Positions 28,755 to 40,849 of a stretch of DNA of 64,000 nucleotides are shown here, piece after piece. Below the pieces are notes generated by a model. That model did no database searches. It was not told the origin of the DNA and saw nothing but the letters and a program-made list of their open reading frames with translations. Both the position numbers and the translations under genes were made by a program. The first letter of the stretch is position 1, and every line of letters begins with the position of its first letter. Origin of the DNA: Candidatus Competibacter sp. (GTDB lineage: Bacteria > Pseudomonadota > Gammaproteobacteria > Competibacterales > Competibacteraceae); the NCBI GenBank assembly GCA_029624815.1, contig JARSSH010000025.1, positions 1-64,000 of the forward strand, read 5' to 3'.

Positions 28755-28765
28755 GGAAGATGTCG

Positions 28766-29404
28766 ATGCAAGCCTTTACCCGACTCGACGGTCTGGTGGT
28801 CCCTTTGGATCGCGCCAACGTGGACACCGACGCGATTATTCCCAAGCAGTTCCTGAAATCGATCAAGCGCACCGGCTTCGGTCCCCATCTGTTCGACGAA
28901 TGGCGCTATCTGGATCACGGCGAGCCGGGCATGGACTGTTCGGAACGGCCCCGAAATCTCGATTTCCCCCTCAATCATCCGCGCTATGGGAAGGCGAGCA
29001 TCCTGCTGGCGCGGGAAAACTTCGGCTGTGGCTCCTCGCGCGAACACGCGGTCTGGGCGCTGGACGAATACGGCATCCGCTGCGTGATCGCGCCCAGCTT
29101 CGCCGACATCTTCTTCGCCAACAGCTTCAAATCGGGCCTGTTGCCGCTGCGGCTGCCCGTCGAGACGGTGGACCGGCTGTTCAAGGAGGTTGTGGCGCAA
29201 CCCGGCTACCGGCTAACCGTGGATTTACTGGCGCAGAGCGTGCTCACTCCCAAGGGCGCGGTGCTCGGTTTCCAGATCGATCCGTTTCGCAAGGAATGCC
29301 TGCTCAACGGCTGGGACGATATCGACTTGACCCTGCGCCATGCCGACGAAATCCGCGCCTACGAGGCGCGGCGGCGCCAGCAGGCGCCCTGGCTGTTTTC
29401 CTGA
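28766..29404 (+). CDS. leuD: 3-Isopropylmalate dehydratase small subunit
   Basis: The start is placed at ATG 28766, where GAGGA lies 8 nt upstream; the in-frame ATG at 28760 is too close to that site. The 212-aa product starts [20 protein letters not shown] and has [13 protein letters not shown] and [19 protein letters not shown] of the swivel domain. It pairs with LeuC. It lies between leuC and leuB in an operon. Confidence 0.96.
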   Translation: MQAFTRLDGLVVPLDRANVDTDAIIPKQFLKSIKRTGFGPHLFDEWRYLDHGEPGMDCSERPRNLDFPLNHPRYGKASILLARENFGCGSSREHAVWALDEYGIRCVIAPSFADIFFANSFKSGLLPLRLPVETVDRLFKEVVAQPGYRLTVDLLAQSVLTPKGAVLGFQIDPFRKECLLNGWDDIDLTLRHADEIRAYEARRRQQAPWLFS

Positions 29405-29428
29405 ATTCCGCGGAGGGAGCGAACGCGC

Positions 29429-30508
29429 ATGACCCATAAGATTCTGGTTCTACCCGGCGATGGCATCGGCCCGGAGATCGTCGCCGAGGCGGCGAAAGTA
29501 TTGGAATGCCTGCGCCAGGAACACGGTCTGGATGCGGTGCTGGAATACGGTCTGCTGGGCGGTTGCGCGGTGGACGAACTCGGCGCGCCGTATCCGGAGG
29601 AGACACGCCGTCAGGCGCACGCCGCCGACGCCATCCTGCTCGGCGCGGTCGGCGGCCCCCGATGGGAGCAAATCGACCGGCCGTTGCGCCCGGAGCGTGG
29701 CCTGCTGGCGATCCGCGCCGACCTGGAACTGTTCGCCAACCTGCGCCCGGCGCTGCTCTACCCACAACTGGCGGCGGCGTCGGCGCTCAAGCCGGAGATT
29801 GTCGCCGGGTTGGACATTCTGATCGTGCGCGAGCTGAACGGCGACATTTACTTCGGCCAGCCGCGCGGCATCCGCACCCTGGACAGCGGCGAGCGCGAAG
29901 GCTTCAACACCATGCGCTACAGCGAGCCGGAGATCGAGCGAATCGCCCGCGTGGCCTTCGAGGCGGCCCGCAAGCGCCACCGCAAGCTGTGCTCGGTGGA
30001 CAAGGCCAACGTGCTGGAAGCCTCCGAACTGTGGCGCGAGGTGGTCGGGCGGGTGGCGCGAGAATACCCGGACGTGACCCTGTCCCATCTGTACGTCGAT
30101 AACGCCGCCATGCAACTGGTGCGCGCGCCCAAGCAGTTCGACGTGATCGTGACCGGCAACCTGTTTGGCGATATTCTCTCCGATTGCGCCGCCATGCTGA
30201 CCGGTTCGATCGGCATGCTGCCGTCGGCCTCGCTGGATCGCCAGGGCAAGGGGTTGTACGAGCCGATACACGGTTCCGCGCCCGACATCGCCGGCAAGGG
30301 CGTGGCCAATCCGCTGGCCACCATCCTGTCGGCGGCCATGCTGCTGCGCTACAGCCTGAACCAGCCGCAACTGGCCGGGCGGATCGAGGAAGCGGTCGGC
30401 CGGGTGCTGGATCGGGGTCTGCGCACCCTGGATATCACGGCGTCCGGCATGACGCCGGTCGGCACCCAGGCGATGGGCGACGCCGTGGTGGCGGCGCTGA
30501 TGGAATGA
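29429..30508 (+). CDS. leuB: 3-Isopropylmalate dehydrogenase
   Basis: The 359-aa enzyme shows the isocitrate/isopropylmalate dehydrogenase core: [17 protein letters not shown] at the start, [15 protein letters not shown] for substrate, [20 protein letters not shown] and [10 protein letters not shown] for metal binding. It oxidises and decarboxylates 3-isopropylmalate to 2-oxoisocaproate using NAD+. It follows leuD by 24 nt, and asd follows after 96 bp. Confidence 0.97.
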   Translation: MTHKILVLPGDGIGPEIVAEAAKVLECLRQEHGLDAVLEYGLLGGCAVDELGAPYPEETRRQAHAADAILLGAVGGPRWEQIDRPLRPERGLLAIRADLELFANLRPALLYPQLAAASALKPEIVAGLDILIVRELNGDIYFGQPRGIRTLDSGEREGFNTMRYSEPEIERIARVAFEAARKRHRKLCSVDKANVLEASELWREVVGRVAREYPDVTLSHLYVDNAAMQLVRAPKQFDVIVTGNLFGDILSDCAAMLTGSIGMLPSASLDRQGKGLYEPIHGSAPDIAGKGVANPLATILSAAMLLRYSLNQPQLAGRIEEAVGRVLDRGLRTLDITASGMTPVGTQAMGDAVVAALME

Positions 30509-30604
30509 GCAGGCGAAGGCCGGGGTCGAGGGCAAGATCCTTATCGGGCGGGAAACTTCCGCTTTGGGCAACTTTTTGATGCTTGATCTATTCAAGGTAC
30601 GGCG

Positions 30605-31720
30605 ATGACGAAGCGAGTGGGTTTGGTCGGCTGGCGCGGCATGGTGGGTTCCGTGCTGATGGATCGGATGGTGGCGGAAAACGATTTCGCCCCGATCGAT
30701 CCGGTGTTTTTCACCACGTCCAATGTGGGTGGCCAGGGTCCGGCCATCGGTAAGGACATGCCAGTCCTGAAAGATGCCCGCTCCATTGCCGACCTGAAGG
30801 CGCTGGACATCATCGTGACCTGCCAGGGCGGCGATTACACCAATGAGATTTACCCGCAACTGCGCGCCGCCGGCTGGAATGGCTACTGGATCGACGCCGC
30901 TTCGACCCTGCGGATGAAGGACGACGCGGTCATCATTCTCGACCCGGTCAACCGCGAAGTGATCGAGGGCGCGCTGGCGCGAGGGGTGAAGAATTACATC
31001 GGCGGTAACTGCACGGTTAGCCTGATGCTGATGGGTCTGGGCGGATTGTTCGCGCACGGTCTGGTGGAATGGATGAGCGCCATGACCTATCAGGCTGCTT
31101 CCGGGGCTGGCGCCCAGAACATGCGCGAATTGATCCAGCAGATGGGCGCGATCCACGGCGCCGTGGCCAACCGCTTGGAGCAGCCCGCCTCGGCGATCCT
31201 GGAGATCGACCGCATCGTGGCCGATACTTTGCGGTCAAGCGATTTCCCGACCGCCAGCTTCGGCGTGCCGCTGGCCGGCAGCCTGATCCCCTGGATCGAC
31301 AAACAGCTCGATAACGGCCAAAGCCGCGAGGAATGGAAGGGCCAGGCCGAAACCAACAAAATCCTGGGACGCGCGGACCATCCCGTCCCCATCGACGGCA
31401 TTTGCGTGCGAGTCGGAGCGATGCGCTGCCATAGCCAGGCGCTGACCATCAAACTGACCCGAGCTGTGCCGCTGGACGAACTGGTCGAGATGATCGGCGC
31501 CGCCAACGACTGGGTGCGGGTAGTGCCGAACGAGCGCGAGATATCCATGCGTGAACTGACCCCGGCCGCCGTCACCGGCGCCTTGGCCGTGCCGGTCGGC
31601 CGCCTGCGCAAGCTCAACATGGGATCCCAATATCTGGGTGCCTTCACCTGTGGCGACCAGTTGCTGTGGGGCGCCGCCGAACCGTTGCGCCGCATGCTGC
31701 GCATCCTGCTGGAAGCGTAA
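30605..31720 (+). CDS. asd: Aspartate-semialdehyde dehydrogenase
   Basis: The 371-aa enzyme has the NADP-binding [18 protein letters not shown], the catalytic Cys in GGNCTVSLM (about residue 136) and [14 protein letters not shown]. It reduces aspartyl phosphate to the semialdehyde that feeds Thr, Met, Lys and cell-wall diaminopimelate. It is the gammaproteobacterial type (E. coli-like, 367 aa). A GC-rich hairpin follows (31741-31760). The leuB-asd-fimV order is conserved in Pseudomonas. Confidence 0.97.
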   Translation: MTKRVGLVGWRGMVGSVLMDRMVAENDFAPIDPVFFTTSNVGGQGPAIGKDMPVLKDARSIADLKALDIIVTCQGGDYTNEIYPQLRAAGWNGYWIDAASTLRMKDDAVIILDPVNREVIEGALARGVKNYIGGNCTVSLMLMGLGGLFAHGLVEWMSAMTYQAASGAGAQNMRELIQQMGAIHGAVANRLEQPASAILEIDRIVADTLRSSDFPTASFGVPLAGSLIPWIDKQLDNGQSREEWKGQAETNKILGRADHPVPIDGICVRVGAMRCHSQALTIKLTRAVPLDELVEMIGAANDWVRVVPNEREISMRELTPAAVTGALAVPVGRLRKLNMGSQYLGAFTCGDQLLWGAAEPLRRMLRILLEA

Positions 31721-31740
31721 TTTCTCCCACCGATCGCTCG

Positions 31741-31760
31741 CCCACCGGTTCGCCGGTGGG
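31741..31760 (+). terminator. Hairpin after asd
   Basis: CCCACCGG and CCGGTGGG form a perfect 8-bp stem with a stable TTCG loop, 20 bp after the asd stop. The following T stretch is short (GGGGCTTT), so it may act as an attenuating or partial terminator. Confidence 0.6.
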
Positions 31761-31957
31761 TGGGGCTTTCCGCGCCGCTTCTCGAAACTACATCCAAATC
31801 GCGGAAATCCTCTGCATTAAGGAGTATCTTTAGGGGGAAGCTTTGAGAGGTTTCGACCACTCGAAGCGGGAAGGCCGCCGGCTCGATGCGCCGGTGGCGA
31901 TATCCAAGCCAATCCCGCCGGCACCGCAACGCTCCGGCGGCGGAATGGAGACAGTCC

Positions 31958-34234
<2,277 letters not shown>

Positions 34235-34257
34235 CGTTCTTCGATGGTCGGTGCTCG

Positions 34258-34283
34258 AACCCCTTCCATTGGAAGGGGTTTTT
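34258..34283 (+). terminator. Intrinsic terminator of fimV
   Basis: AACCCCTTCC and GGAAGGGGTT form a perfect 10-bp stem with a 3-nt loop, followed by TTT, 23 bp after the fimV stop and 20 bp before the convergent transglycosylase stop. Confidence 0.85.
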
Positions 34284-34303
34284 CATGGATCAACGTGGCG
34301 TTA

Positions 34304-35545
34304 TCAGCGTAAGCGAACGGTGTTGACCGTTTCGGCCAGCGCCAGCGCCCGGTCAGCGGTGCCGCGCTGCGTGAGGCGTAACACCGTTCCGGCCGGGAGC
34401 CAAACCAGGGTTCCCGCGGGGAGTGCAACCCGTCCGTTTTGTGCCGCGGGTTTCCATGCTTTGTTCAGATCGACCAGATCCCACGAGCTCACTTCGTAAT
34501 AACTGGCCAAGGTTGGCACGGATACCGTTTGCCGCAACCGGATCCGATCCAGATTGAGAGGGGGCTCGTAGCTGACACCTTCCGGGAAAAACAGATTGGG
34601 ATTACGGGCGACATTGCGAGCCGCCAAAAATTCGGTATAGAAATTCCGCGATGCAAACCCGAAACTGGATCCCGAGTAGCTCCGCACGATGGTGGCAATA
34701 TCGTTGCCGAAAGCCTGCTGGGCACGCTGCATGCCGCCGACTCCGTGATTGTACGAGGTCAGCGCCAGTGGCCAACTACCCAGTCGATCGTAGGCGTCTC
34801 GCAGATAGCGAGACGCCCCCTGCGCCGACGCCAGAGGATCGCGCCGCTCGTCCACGGCCGCGTTCAGCATCATGAATTGTCGTGCGGTGCCCGGCATGAA
34901 CTGCCACATGCCCACCGCGCCGACCGAAGAGGCGGCATGGTTCTGAAAAGACGACTCCACATGCGGCAAATAGGCCAGATCCTCGGGTAATCCGGCCTCG
35001 CGAAACACGCCGCGAAACGCCGCGTCGTAGCGACCGCTGATTTCCAGGCCCCGCTTGAATCGCTCGCGCATGCCTCGCTGGCTGCGTAGCCGCTCGCTGG
35101 CGCCGGCGATAGCGCCGGGACCACCGCTACCATTGCGGATATAATTCGCCAAAGCTTGTTCGGCCGGCATCAGCGGGATGTTGGCCGCCGATTTGAATTC
35201 CACTTGGCGCAACAGATCCTTCAAGGTTGCATAGTGCCCCTTGACGAAATCCTTCTGTTCGGCGGTTTGGCCTTCGCTCACCGAGCCGGGCAAGGTAATC
35301 ACCCCGTAGATGACATCCATATAGCGGTCGTCGTGCAGGGCAACCTGGTTGCGCCCCCAAACCCCATAGACTTTGCTCCAAAACTCAACCTGCGGTTGGA
35401 GTTCCGGCGGCGTTGGGAACACCGCATCGGAGGGTATGCTCGCGCTGGCTGGAAGTCTGACCGGCGTCGGCGCCGGATCGGTGGCGCAAGCAGCCAGCAC
35501 CAACAGTGTCAGAAGAACCAATGATCCGCGCAGTCGTGGTTGCAT
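34304..35545 (-). CDS. MltD-like membrane-bound lytic transglycosylase
   Basis: ATG 35545 is chosen because it gives a lipoprotein signal (SLVLLTLLVLAAC, lipobox LAAC); the frame extends further without such a signal. The 413-aa product has the SLT/goose-lysozyme core with catalytic Glu in LPHVESSFQNHA, then SSVGAVGMWQFMPGTARQ and ALTSYNHGVGGM. A LysM-like or variant C-terminal region (TVSVPTLASYYEVSSWDLVD) ends it. It cleaves peptidoglycan glycan strands. It is convergent with fimV and ends 20 bp from the fimV terminator. Confidence 0.87.
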   Translation of the reverse strand: MQPRLRGSLVLLTLLVLAACATDPAPTPVRLPASASIPSDAVFPTPPELQPQVEFWSKVYGVWGRNQVALHDDRYMDVIYGVITLPGSVSEGQTAEQKDFVKGHYATLKDLLRQVEFKSAANIPLMPAEQALANYIRNGSGGPGAIAGASERLRSQRGMRERFKRGLEISGRYDAAFRGVFREAGLPEDLAYLPHVESSFQNHAASSVGAVGMWQFMPGTARQFMMLNAAVDERRDPLASAQGASRYLRDAYDRLGSWPLALTSYNHGVGGMQRAQQAFGNDIATIVRSYSGSSFGFASRNFYTEFLAARNVARNPNLFFPEGVSYEPPLNLDRIRLRQTVSVPTLASYYEVSSWDLVDLNKAWKPAAQNGRVALPAGTLVWLPAGTVLRLTQRGTADRALALAETVNTVRLR

Positions 35546-35641
35546 CGAGGTTTTCTCCCTAGGTTGTTTCTTTGCGATCGCGTGCTTGGAGTGTGCTTGC
35601 GAGGATTGAAGGGAATGACCTGCTCCCATGGCTTATGGATC

Positions 35642-36406
35642 CTACCTGGCCAGAATGCCCGAAAAGTCCAGCTTCCAGCGACCATCGCCGCCGGGTGGCC
35701 CCAGCAGGTTCAGTGCTTGACGCAGAGCCTGGTTGCCGGCATCGCGGACAGCGGCCGACCCGCTAAAACGATAGCGGCCGTCGGGCGACACGTTCAAGGT
35801 TCCTTCCAGCTCCAGCGGCGCGTTGTTGTCCTTGACCATACCCTGGATGCCCACCCCCGCCGTCGCCGGACTCAGTTGCGCTACGAAATCGCCGAGATTC
35901 AGCTCTTGGCTCAACATGGCGCGCAGGTTAAGCAAATAAACCACGCCATAAGCCGATTGCGGCAAGCCGTCGGCGTTCAGGCTTAGTTCCCGCAAGCTGA
36001 ATTCCACCACTCCCTGTAGCGGCGATTTGGGCTGGCCGGCCAATGTGCTCAGCTTGACCAGCAGCAGGCGACCGCTGAAATCACGAAAACGTAGCCGGTT
36101 ACCCCATCCTATCGCGGCGTTTCCTATCAGTTTAGCTTCGGGATCGTCGACGTCCAGCTTGAATTCCAGCCATCCGCCCAGGAGGGCGAACGGTTGCCAG
36201 TCCCAATTCAGTCGTCTGACTGGCGTATCGCGCCAGTTTACGCCCCAGGCCGAACCTTTGATCGCCGTCCCGTCCACCGCTTGCACATCAAGATCGGGTA
36301 ACCGCTCGTCGAGCAGATCAAGCACCAAACCGGCCGGAGCCAGCAGCAGCAGAAACAATAAGAACGTCAGCAGGCCCAGCAGGCCGTAACCCAGGAAACG
36401 CTTCAT
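35642..36406 (-). CDS. gspN: Type II secretion protein GspN
   Basis: ATG 36406 overlaps the gspM stop (ATGA) and gives 254 aa with an N-terminal membrane anchor (FLGYGLLGLLTFLLFLLLL). The rest matches GspN: DVQAVDGTAIKGSAWGVNW and the C-terminal GPPGGDGRWKLDFSG. GspN is an accessory inner-membrane protein of type II secretion. It is the last gene of gspG-N. Confidence 0.88.
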   Translation of the reverse strand: MKRFLGYGLLGLLTFLLFLLLLAPAGLVLDLLDERLPDLDVQAVDGTAIKGSAWGVNWRDTPVRRLNWDWQPFALLGGWLEFKLDVDDPEAKLIGNAAIGWGNRLRFRDFSGRLLLVKLSTLAGQPKSPLQGVVEFSLRELSLNADGLPQSAYGVVYLLNLRAMLSQELNLGDFVAQLSPATAGVGIQGMVKDNNAPLELEGTLNVSPDGRYRFSGSAAVRDAGNQALRQALNLLGPPGGDGRWKLDFSGILAR

Positions 36407-36891
36407 GGCCGAACTCCCTGCAGGATGACGCGGGCGTTCACTAGGCCGGCGGCGTCGGTACGATCCACGCTTAGACTGACGATGGCAAGGCGGTGATCGT
36501 ATTCCAGCATCCCCAGCCAAGGGATCAGTTTGTCGAATTCGACCGCGTCCAGTTGGGCGCTAAGCTTGTCCTCGCCTTGTGGCGCAACTCGCTTCAGGGT
36601 GCTTGCCAGCCCGGCCGTCCGGGCGGTCTGATCCACCAGTGTCAGCAGGGAGCGACCGTCGCTGGCGGGGTGCGCGCCGGCGGCGGCGCTCAGACGCTTG
36701 ACCTCCCGCGCGGCCTGCCGCATCCAGATCAGGTCGGCGCGCTGCTCGGCGGTGCGCTGCTGAAGCTGGCGGTGGCTGGTCCAAAACGGTTTCCACACCT
36801 GCGCATAACACAGCAACAGCAGCAGCACCCCCAGTCCTCCGACGACCCACAGGCGCTCGCGGGTGCTCAAAGCTTCCCACCAGGCTTTCAT
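36403..36891 (-). CDS. gspM: Type II secretion protein GspM
   Basis: The 162-aa bitopic protein opens with a short cytoplasmic part (MKAWWEALSTRERLWVVGG), one membrane span (about 18-36) and a periplasmic ferredoxin-like domain. GspM forms the inner-membrane platform with GspL and GspC/F. It overlaps gspL (36888-36891) and gspN (36403-36406), both ATGA. Confidence 0.9.
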   Translation of the reverse strand: MKAWWEALSTRERLWVVGGLGVLLLLLCYAQVWKPFWTSHRQLQQRTAEQRADLIWMRQAAREVKRLSAAAGAHPASDGRSLLTLVDQTARTAGLASTLKRVAPQGEDKLSAQLDAVEFDKLIPWLGMLEYDHRLAIVSLSVDRTDAAGLVNARVILQGVRP

Positions 36892-38072
36892 GAAGGCGCT
36901 TTTTTCAGCGTGATTTTGCTTTCCATCTGGCCTTCCCGCTGGGTGGTGCGTATTTCCATGCGCAGCCCCGGTTGTTGATCAAACTGTTGCCGGAGCCGAT
37001 CCAGCACCGCGGGATCGCCTCCTTCCAGCGCCAGATCCAGTTGCCCGTCGCGGTAGCCAAGGCCGCGCAAGGCGACGCTCGGGAAATTGGCCAGCGGCTG
37101 GACGCCCTGGTAGAGCAGATCCAGGAATCCGCTGCCGCCTCTGGGCGCCAGCTCTCGCAGGCGGGTTTCCATTTGGGCCTTGGGGTTGACGATTCGGGTC
37201 GCGTCGGGTACGGCGTCCCTGTAGGTTCGTTCGATCTCGGCCCGCAGTGTCGTTAACTCCCGTTGCAACCGCCAGTGCTCGTACGCTTGCCCGACACCCT
37301 GCGCCAGCAGCGTTATTCCCGCCAGCAGCGCCGCCGCCCGCCAGGGTCGCAGCCAGCGGCCCCAATGCGCTTGCCGGCCGTAGGCGCCCTGCAGCAAATT
37401 CAGAATGGCGGTCGGCTGATAACTGGCCGCGAACAGCGCCAGTGGTTCGGCTGGAGCGTCTACCCGGCTGAGTTCGATCCCGGTCTCGGCCAGTTCCGTC
37501 GGGGGCGTTCCCCAAACACGCAGGCACCGAGGCTTGGCGTCACCGGTTTCGGCCAGTGCCCGATTAAGCAGCAGCGACAAATTGTCGCACTCGGTCGCGA
37601 AGCCTTCCCAGCGGCCGGTACGCACCAGCGCCCGCCGCTCTTCCAGGAACACGCTCCACTCGTCGATATGCCAGGGCAGCAGCAGCGGATCCGGAATGAC
37701 GGCGGTTGGCGCCAGCCCGGCCTGCTCGCAGACGTCCAGCCAGGCGCGCAGCAACCCCCGATCGACGACCGCTACCGGCAGATGGCCGTCATCCACCACG
37801 CCACCCAGGGCGAAATGCAGCGCCTCGATATCTTCGATTAGATAATCTTCCAGGGCGAATGGCACGGCCCGCGCCCAAGTGGAGCGCTTACGGCCGGGTA
37901 AAGCCAACCGGTGCAAGGTGACCGCCTCGCCCGGCGCGGCCAGCACCAGGCGTGCCCCGCCAGCCCGAACGGCCAAGTCGGTCAATGGGCCGCGCTGGAT
38001 CTCTCCATCGGGACGCAGCCATTCAGCCTCGTCGGCGGAAAAGAACCGGAAAAAACAGAGCGGGGCGGGCAT
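36888..38072 (-). CDS. gspL: Type II secretion protein GspL
   Basis: The 394-aa protein has the actin-like cytoplasmic domain (about 1-240), one membrane span (about 250-268, AALLAGITLLAQGVGQ) and a periplasmic domain with a RxxGY-type segment (ALRGLGYRDGQLDLALEGG). GspL anchors the GspE ATPase to the inner membrane. It lies 6 nt after gspK and overlaps gspM by 4 nt. Confidence 0.92.
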   Translation of the reverse strand: MPAPLCFFRFFSADEAEWLRPDGEIQRGPLTDLAVRAGGARLVLAAPGEAVTLHRLALPGRKRSTWARAVPFALEDYLIEDIEALHFALGGVVDDGHLPVAVVDRGLLRAWLDVCEQAGLAPTAVIPDPLLLPWHIDEWSVFLEERRALVRTGRWEGFATECDNLSLLLNRALAETGDAKPRCLRVWGTPPTELAETGIELSRVDAPAEPLALFAASYQPTAILNLLQGAYGRQAHWGRWLRPWRAAALLAGITLLAQGVGQAYEHWRLQRELTTLRAEIERTYRDAVPDATRIVNPKAQMETRLRELAPRGGSGFLDLLYQGVQPLANFPSVALRGLGYRDGQLDLALEGGDPAVLDRLRQQFDQQPGLRMEIRTTQREGQMESKITLKKAPS

Positions 38073-38078
38073 GTCGTC

Positions 38079-39251
38079 TCAATCCTGGTTGCCGAAACCG
38101 TGCCGCAGGACACGGACGCCGTCTTTATCGCGATATAACATACTGTATAACATCGCGCGCCCATCGCCCACCCGCGCCTCGGCCCGTAATAGAAAGTACT
38201 GACTGCCGACACTGAGATGGGCTTTCAATTCGGCGTTCACGGCGAGCTTGGCTGCGTTCAGAAATTTGTCCACGTCGTCGTAGCCCGCGGTGGGTCGGGT
38301 TTCCAGCAGGCGTTCCAATTCCTCTTCGTCCACGCCGTCGTCGCTGAGCGCCGCCAGCACCGGCGCCGACGCAGTGTTGACATTCAGCGCGGTGCCCGGC
38401 GGCAGGGCGCGGACATACGGTGCCAGCTTGTCGTAGGTTTCCCGATCCACACCCTTGACCAGCCGCAGTTCCGAAACGCTGGCGAAGGGCCGGTTGGCGG
38501 CCAGGTAAGCCGGATCCAGCACCATGTAATCGCTATCCTCGGCCCCGTCCGGAAACAGCGGGTCCAAGTTGGGATCGATCCAGTCGACGATCGCCTGGGC
38601 TAGCTCCGGTTTCAGTGCAAGGCTTTCCAGCAAGCGTTGCAGGACTTGCATCTGAGGCTGGTCGAGCCCTTCCTTCCCGGATTGCGATGGGTCGGGATTG
38701 GCTGGCGACTGGGGTATTGCTGGCGAAGGTTCCGCGGTGGCGTCCTCCGTCGCCGCCCGCGATTCAGCCTCTTGTTTCATGTCTTCCCCGGTAGGGCGAT
38801 CCCGGTCGTGATCATTGGGTTCGGGCCGCTGTCCGCCCGGCGCCGCTCGCCATAGGTTGTTGAGATTGAAACAGCTTTGCAGGTCGGTGATCTGGCCGGA
38901 AAGCTCGCCGCCATCGACCGGCAACAGCAGCGGCTTGGCCCATTCTTCATCGGGATGGTCGATCTCGTTATCCTGGCGGTCGCGCGCCAGGATGACCATC
39001 GCCCATTGTTCGAGGCCGAGCGTGTACAGTCGAGCCTGCTGCTGGTGCTGGAGCACGGTGCTGCGGCGGATCGCCAGTTGCTGCAAAGTCGCCAGACCGG
39101 TGGCGGTGACGCTGGCGAGGAAGACGATCAGCAGCACGGTGATCAGGGCGACGCCGATCTGACGGTGGCAAGTGCTTGCCGCGAGTTTCGGCGGCATGGA
39201 CGACCGGGCGCCGGGATCAACCGGCCAGAGGGAAAAGCCGGGTGATTTCAC
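38079..39251 (-). CDS. gspK: Type II secretion minor pseudopilin GspK
   Basis: The start is GTG 39251, overlapping gspJ by 35 nt, because a perfect GGAGG lies 6 nt upstream; ATG 39197 has no such site. The 390-aa protein has the hydrophobic prepilin segment GVALITVLLIVFLASVTATG and the large GspK globular domain with insert (QLAIRRSTVLQ, LNVNTASAPVLAALS). A Glu/Ser/Pro-rich insert sits at about 135-190. GspK caps the pseudopilus tip. Confidence 0.9.
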   Translation of the reverse strand: MKSPGFSLWPVDPGARSSMPPKLAASTCHRQIGVALITVLLIVFLASVTATGLATLQQLAIRRSTVLQHQQQARLYTLGLEQWAMVILARDRQDNEIDHPDEEWAKPLLLPVDGGELSGQITDLQSCFNLNNLWRAAPGGQRPEPNDHDRDRPTGEDMKQEAESRAATEDATAEPSPAIPQSPANPDPSQSGKEGLDQPQMQVLQRLLESLALKPELAQAIVDWIDPNLDPLFPDGAEDSDYMVLDPAYLAANRPFASVSELRLVKGVDRETYDKLAPYVRALPPGTALNVNTASAPVLAALSDDGVDEEELERLLETRPTAGYDDVDKFLNAAKLAVNAELKAHLSVGSQYFLLRAEARVGDGRAMLYSMLYRDKDGVRVLRHGFGNQD

Positions 39252-39834
39252 CCCAGTCCTCCAGTATCAGGCTGACTTCCACCGCCCGGGGCAATGCGGC
39301 GGAATCACGCCGCTCGGCTTCGCCGTCGGCGGCGGGCCATGGCCAGTCGTTTTTCCAGGTATCGTCCGCATCCAGAAACCTCACCTTGAACTCCCGCACC
39401 CGATCCAGTAACAGCGTTTCGCGCGGCTCGATCAGACCGCCCCGGTCCAACACCGGCCAGTACAGTCGCCACAGCCGACCCTCCCGCAGCCGGTACGCGA
39501 CCCGCTGCAAGGTCGCGCGCGGTTGACCGAGCGGATTGTCCCAGCCGGCACGGGTCAGCGCCAGGATGTCGCTGGCCAGCGCGCCACCCTGCAGGGCGGG
39601 TTGCGGCTCGCCATATTCGTCGCGGATACCGCGGGCCAGGGTTTGTTCGACATCCTGCTCCATGCGATAAACCGCCAGTTGAACCGCCGCCAGTCGGCGG
39701 CTTTGCTCCTCGACGGCGGCGCGGGTGAACAGCACGCTGCGCAGGCCGCCGTAGGCGGCGATGGCCATGATGGCGAACACCGCCAGGGCGACCAGCAGTT
39801 CCAGCAGGGTGAAGCCGCGCGTTGGGATATTCAT
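39217..39834 (-). CDS. gspJ: Type II secretion minor pseudopilin GspJ
   Basis: The 205-aa pseudopilin has a prepilin cleavage site G|FTLLELLVALAVFA near residue 8 and a C-terminal domain with IxxVxEFxVRFLD. It joins GspH, I and K at the pseudopilus tip. It overlaps gspI by 4 nt (ATGA) and gspK by 35 nt. Confidence 0.92.
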   Translation of the reverse strand: MNIPTRGFTLLELLVALAVFAIMAIAAYGGLRSVLFTRAAVEEQSRRLAAVQLAVYRMEQDVEQTLARGIRDEYGEPQPALQGGALASDILALTRAGWDNPLGQPRATLQRVAYRLREGRLWRLYWPVLDRGGLIEPRETLLLDRVREFKVRFLDADDTWKNDWPWPAADGEAERRDSAALPRAVEVSLILEDWGEITRLFPLAG

Positions 39835-40286
39835 GGCTTGGTCCCCGCCCCCCGTGGCGCGGGCGAGGGTGCGCGCTGGGGGATCTGACTCCCGGGCTGC
39901 GTCTGATCCGGTTTTTTCTCCGGTGGCCGGCCCTTGAATGCCACCAGCTTGCCGAGAATCGGGCCGGTTTCACCGGCCCGCACCGTGACCTCCAGGCGGC
40001 GCATGTCGGGGTCGTCGGTCTTGCCGAAGCGGGCCTCCCAGCGCCAGACGCGATTGGCGAGTTCGGCCTCGCCCTTGCGCGAGCCCTCATTGGGCCAGGC
40101 GGTCGGAGCAAGCAGCAGTTCGTTGACCTTATTGAGGGCGACCCAGCCGGCGAAGGTTTGGTCGCGCAGAGCGCCGACGGTATTGACGCTCTGGGTGGTC
40201 GCGCCGATGACCGCGCCCATGGCGATGGCCAGCACCGCCAGCGCCACCAGCACTTCCAGCAGGGTGAAGCCAATCGCGCGCTTCAT
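39831..40286 (-). CDS. gspI: Type II secretion minor pseudopilin GspI
   Basis: ATG 40286 overlaps the gspH stop (ATGA) and gives 151 aa with prepilin site G|FTLLEVLVALAVLAIA. A larger open frame upstream has no support. The C-terminal tail (about 118-151) is Pro/Arg/Gly-rich and looks disordered, beyond the usual GspI length of about 120 residues. Confidence 0.9.
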   Translation of the reverse strand: MKRAIGFTLLEVLVALAVLAIAMGAVIGATTQSVNTVGALRDQTFAGWVALNKVNELLLAPTAWPNEGSRKGEAELANRVWRWEARFGKTDDPDMRRLEVTVRAGETGPILGKLVAFKGRPPEKKPDQTQPGSQIPQRAPSPAPRGAGTKP

Positions 40287-40822
40287 CGCTCCACCGCGCC
40301 CGCCGCCAACCGGCCCAGGGCATCGCCAGCAATCCGGTACAAGGGCGCATCCGGGCCTTGCTCGTCGGCGAATCCGAGCACCGCGACGAATTCGGTGGCC
40401 TCGCCGCTGGCCAGCAGCAGCACCTGCGGCAGTCGGCCCGCGGCGGCGAGTTCCGCCGGCCGGTCGTCGACCCACAGCCCCAGGACAATATCCTTGGGCA
40501 ACTCGCGCCGGGTCAGGGTGGTCGCGGCGGCCAGCGGTTGCCACTCGTCCTTTTCGTTCAGGCTCAGGATCGCGTAACCGGTGCGGGTGAAGCGAATGCC
40601 GCGCGGTTCGCCGCGCAAAATGGCCTCTTGCTGGTGCAGCTCCACCAGCGCCGCCAGTCGTTGCCCTTCCTCCTTCAGTCGCTCCCGCGGCCCACCGCCC
40701 ACCGACAGCAGGGCGAAACCGGTCATGATGCCGATCAACAACATCACGACCATGACTTCGATCAGGGTGAAACCGCGCGGTGGCCAAGTCATCGGCACGG
40801 CTGGCATCGCAACACTCGACAT
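40283..40822 (-). CDS. gspH: Type II secretion minor pseudopilin GspH
   Basis: The 179-aa protein has the prepilin site G|FTLIEVMVVMLLIGIM near residue 17, then a GspH-like domain with the typical LALWVDDRPAEL-like region. It overlaps gspI by 4 nt (ATGA) and follows gspG by 27 nt. Confidence 0.9.
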   Translation of the reverse strand: MSSVAMPAVPMTWPPRGFTLIEVMVVMLLIGIMTGFALLSVGGGPRERLKEEGQRLAALVELHQQEAILRGEPRGIRFTRTGYAILSLNEKDEWQPLAAATTLTRRELPKDIVLGLWVDDRPAELAAAGRLPQVLLLASGEATEFVAVLGFADEQGPDAPLYRIAGDALGRLAAGAVER

Positions 40823-40849
40823 CCCACCGCCTCGTTGCTGGCGAGGCGG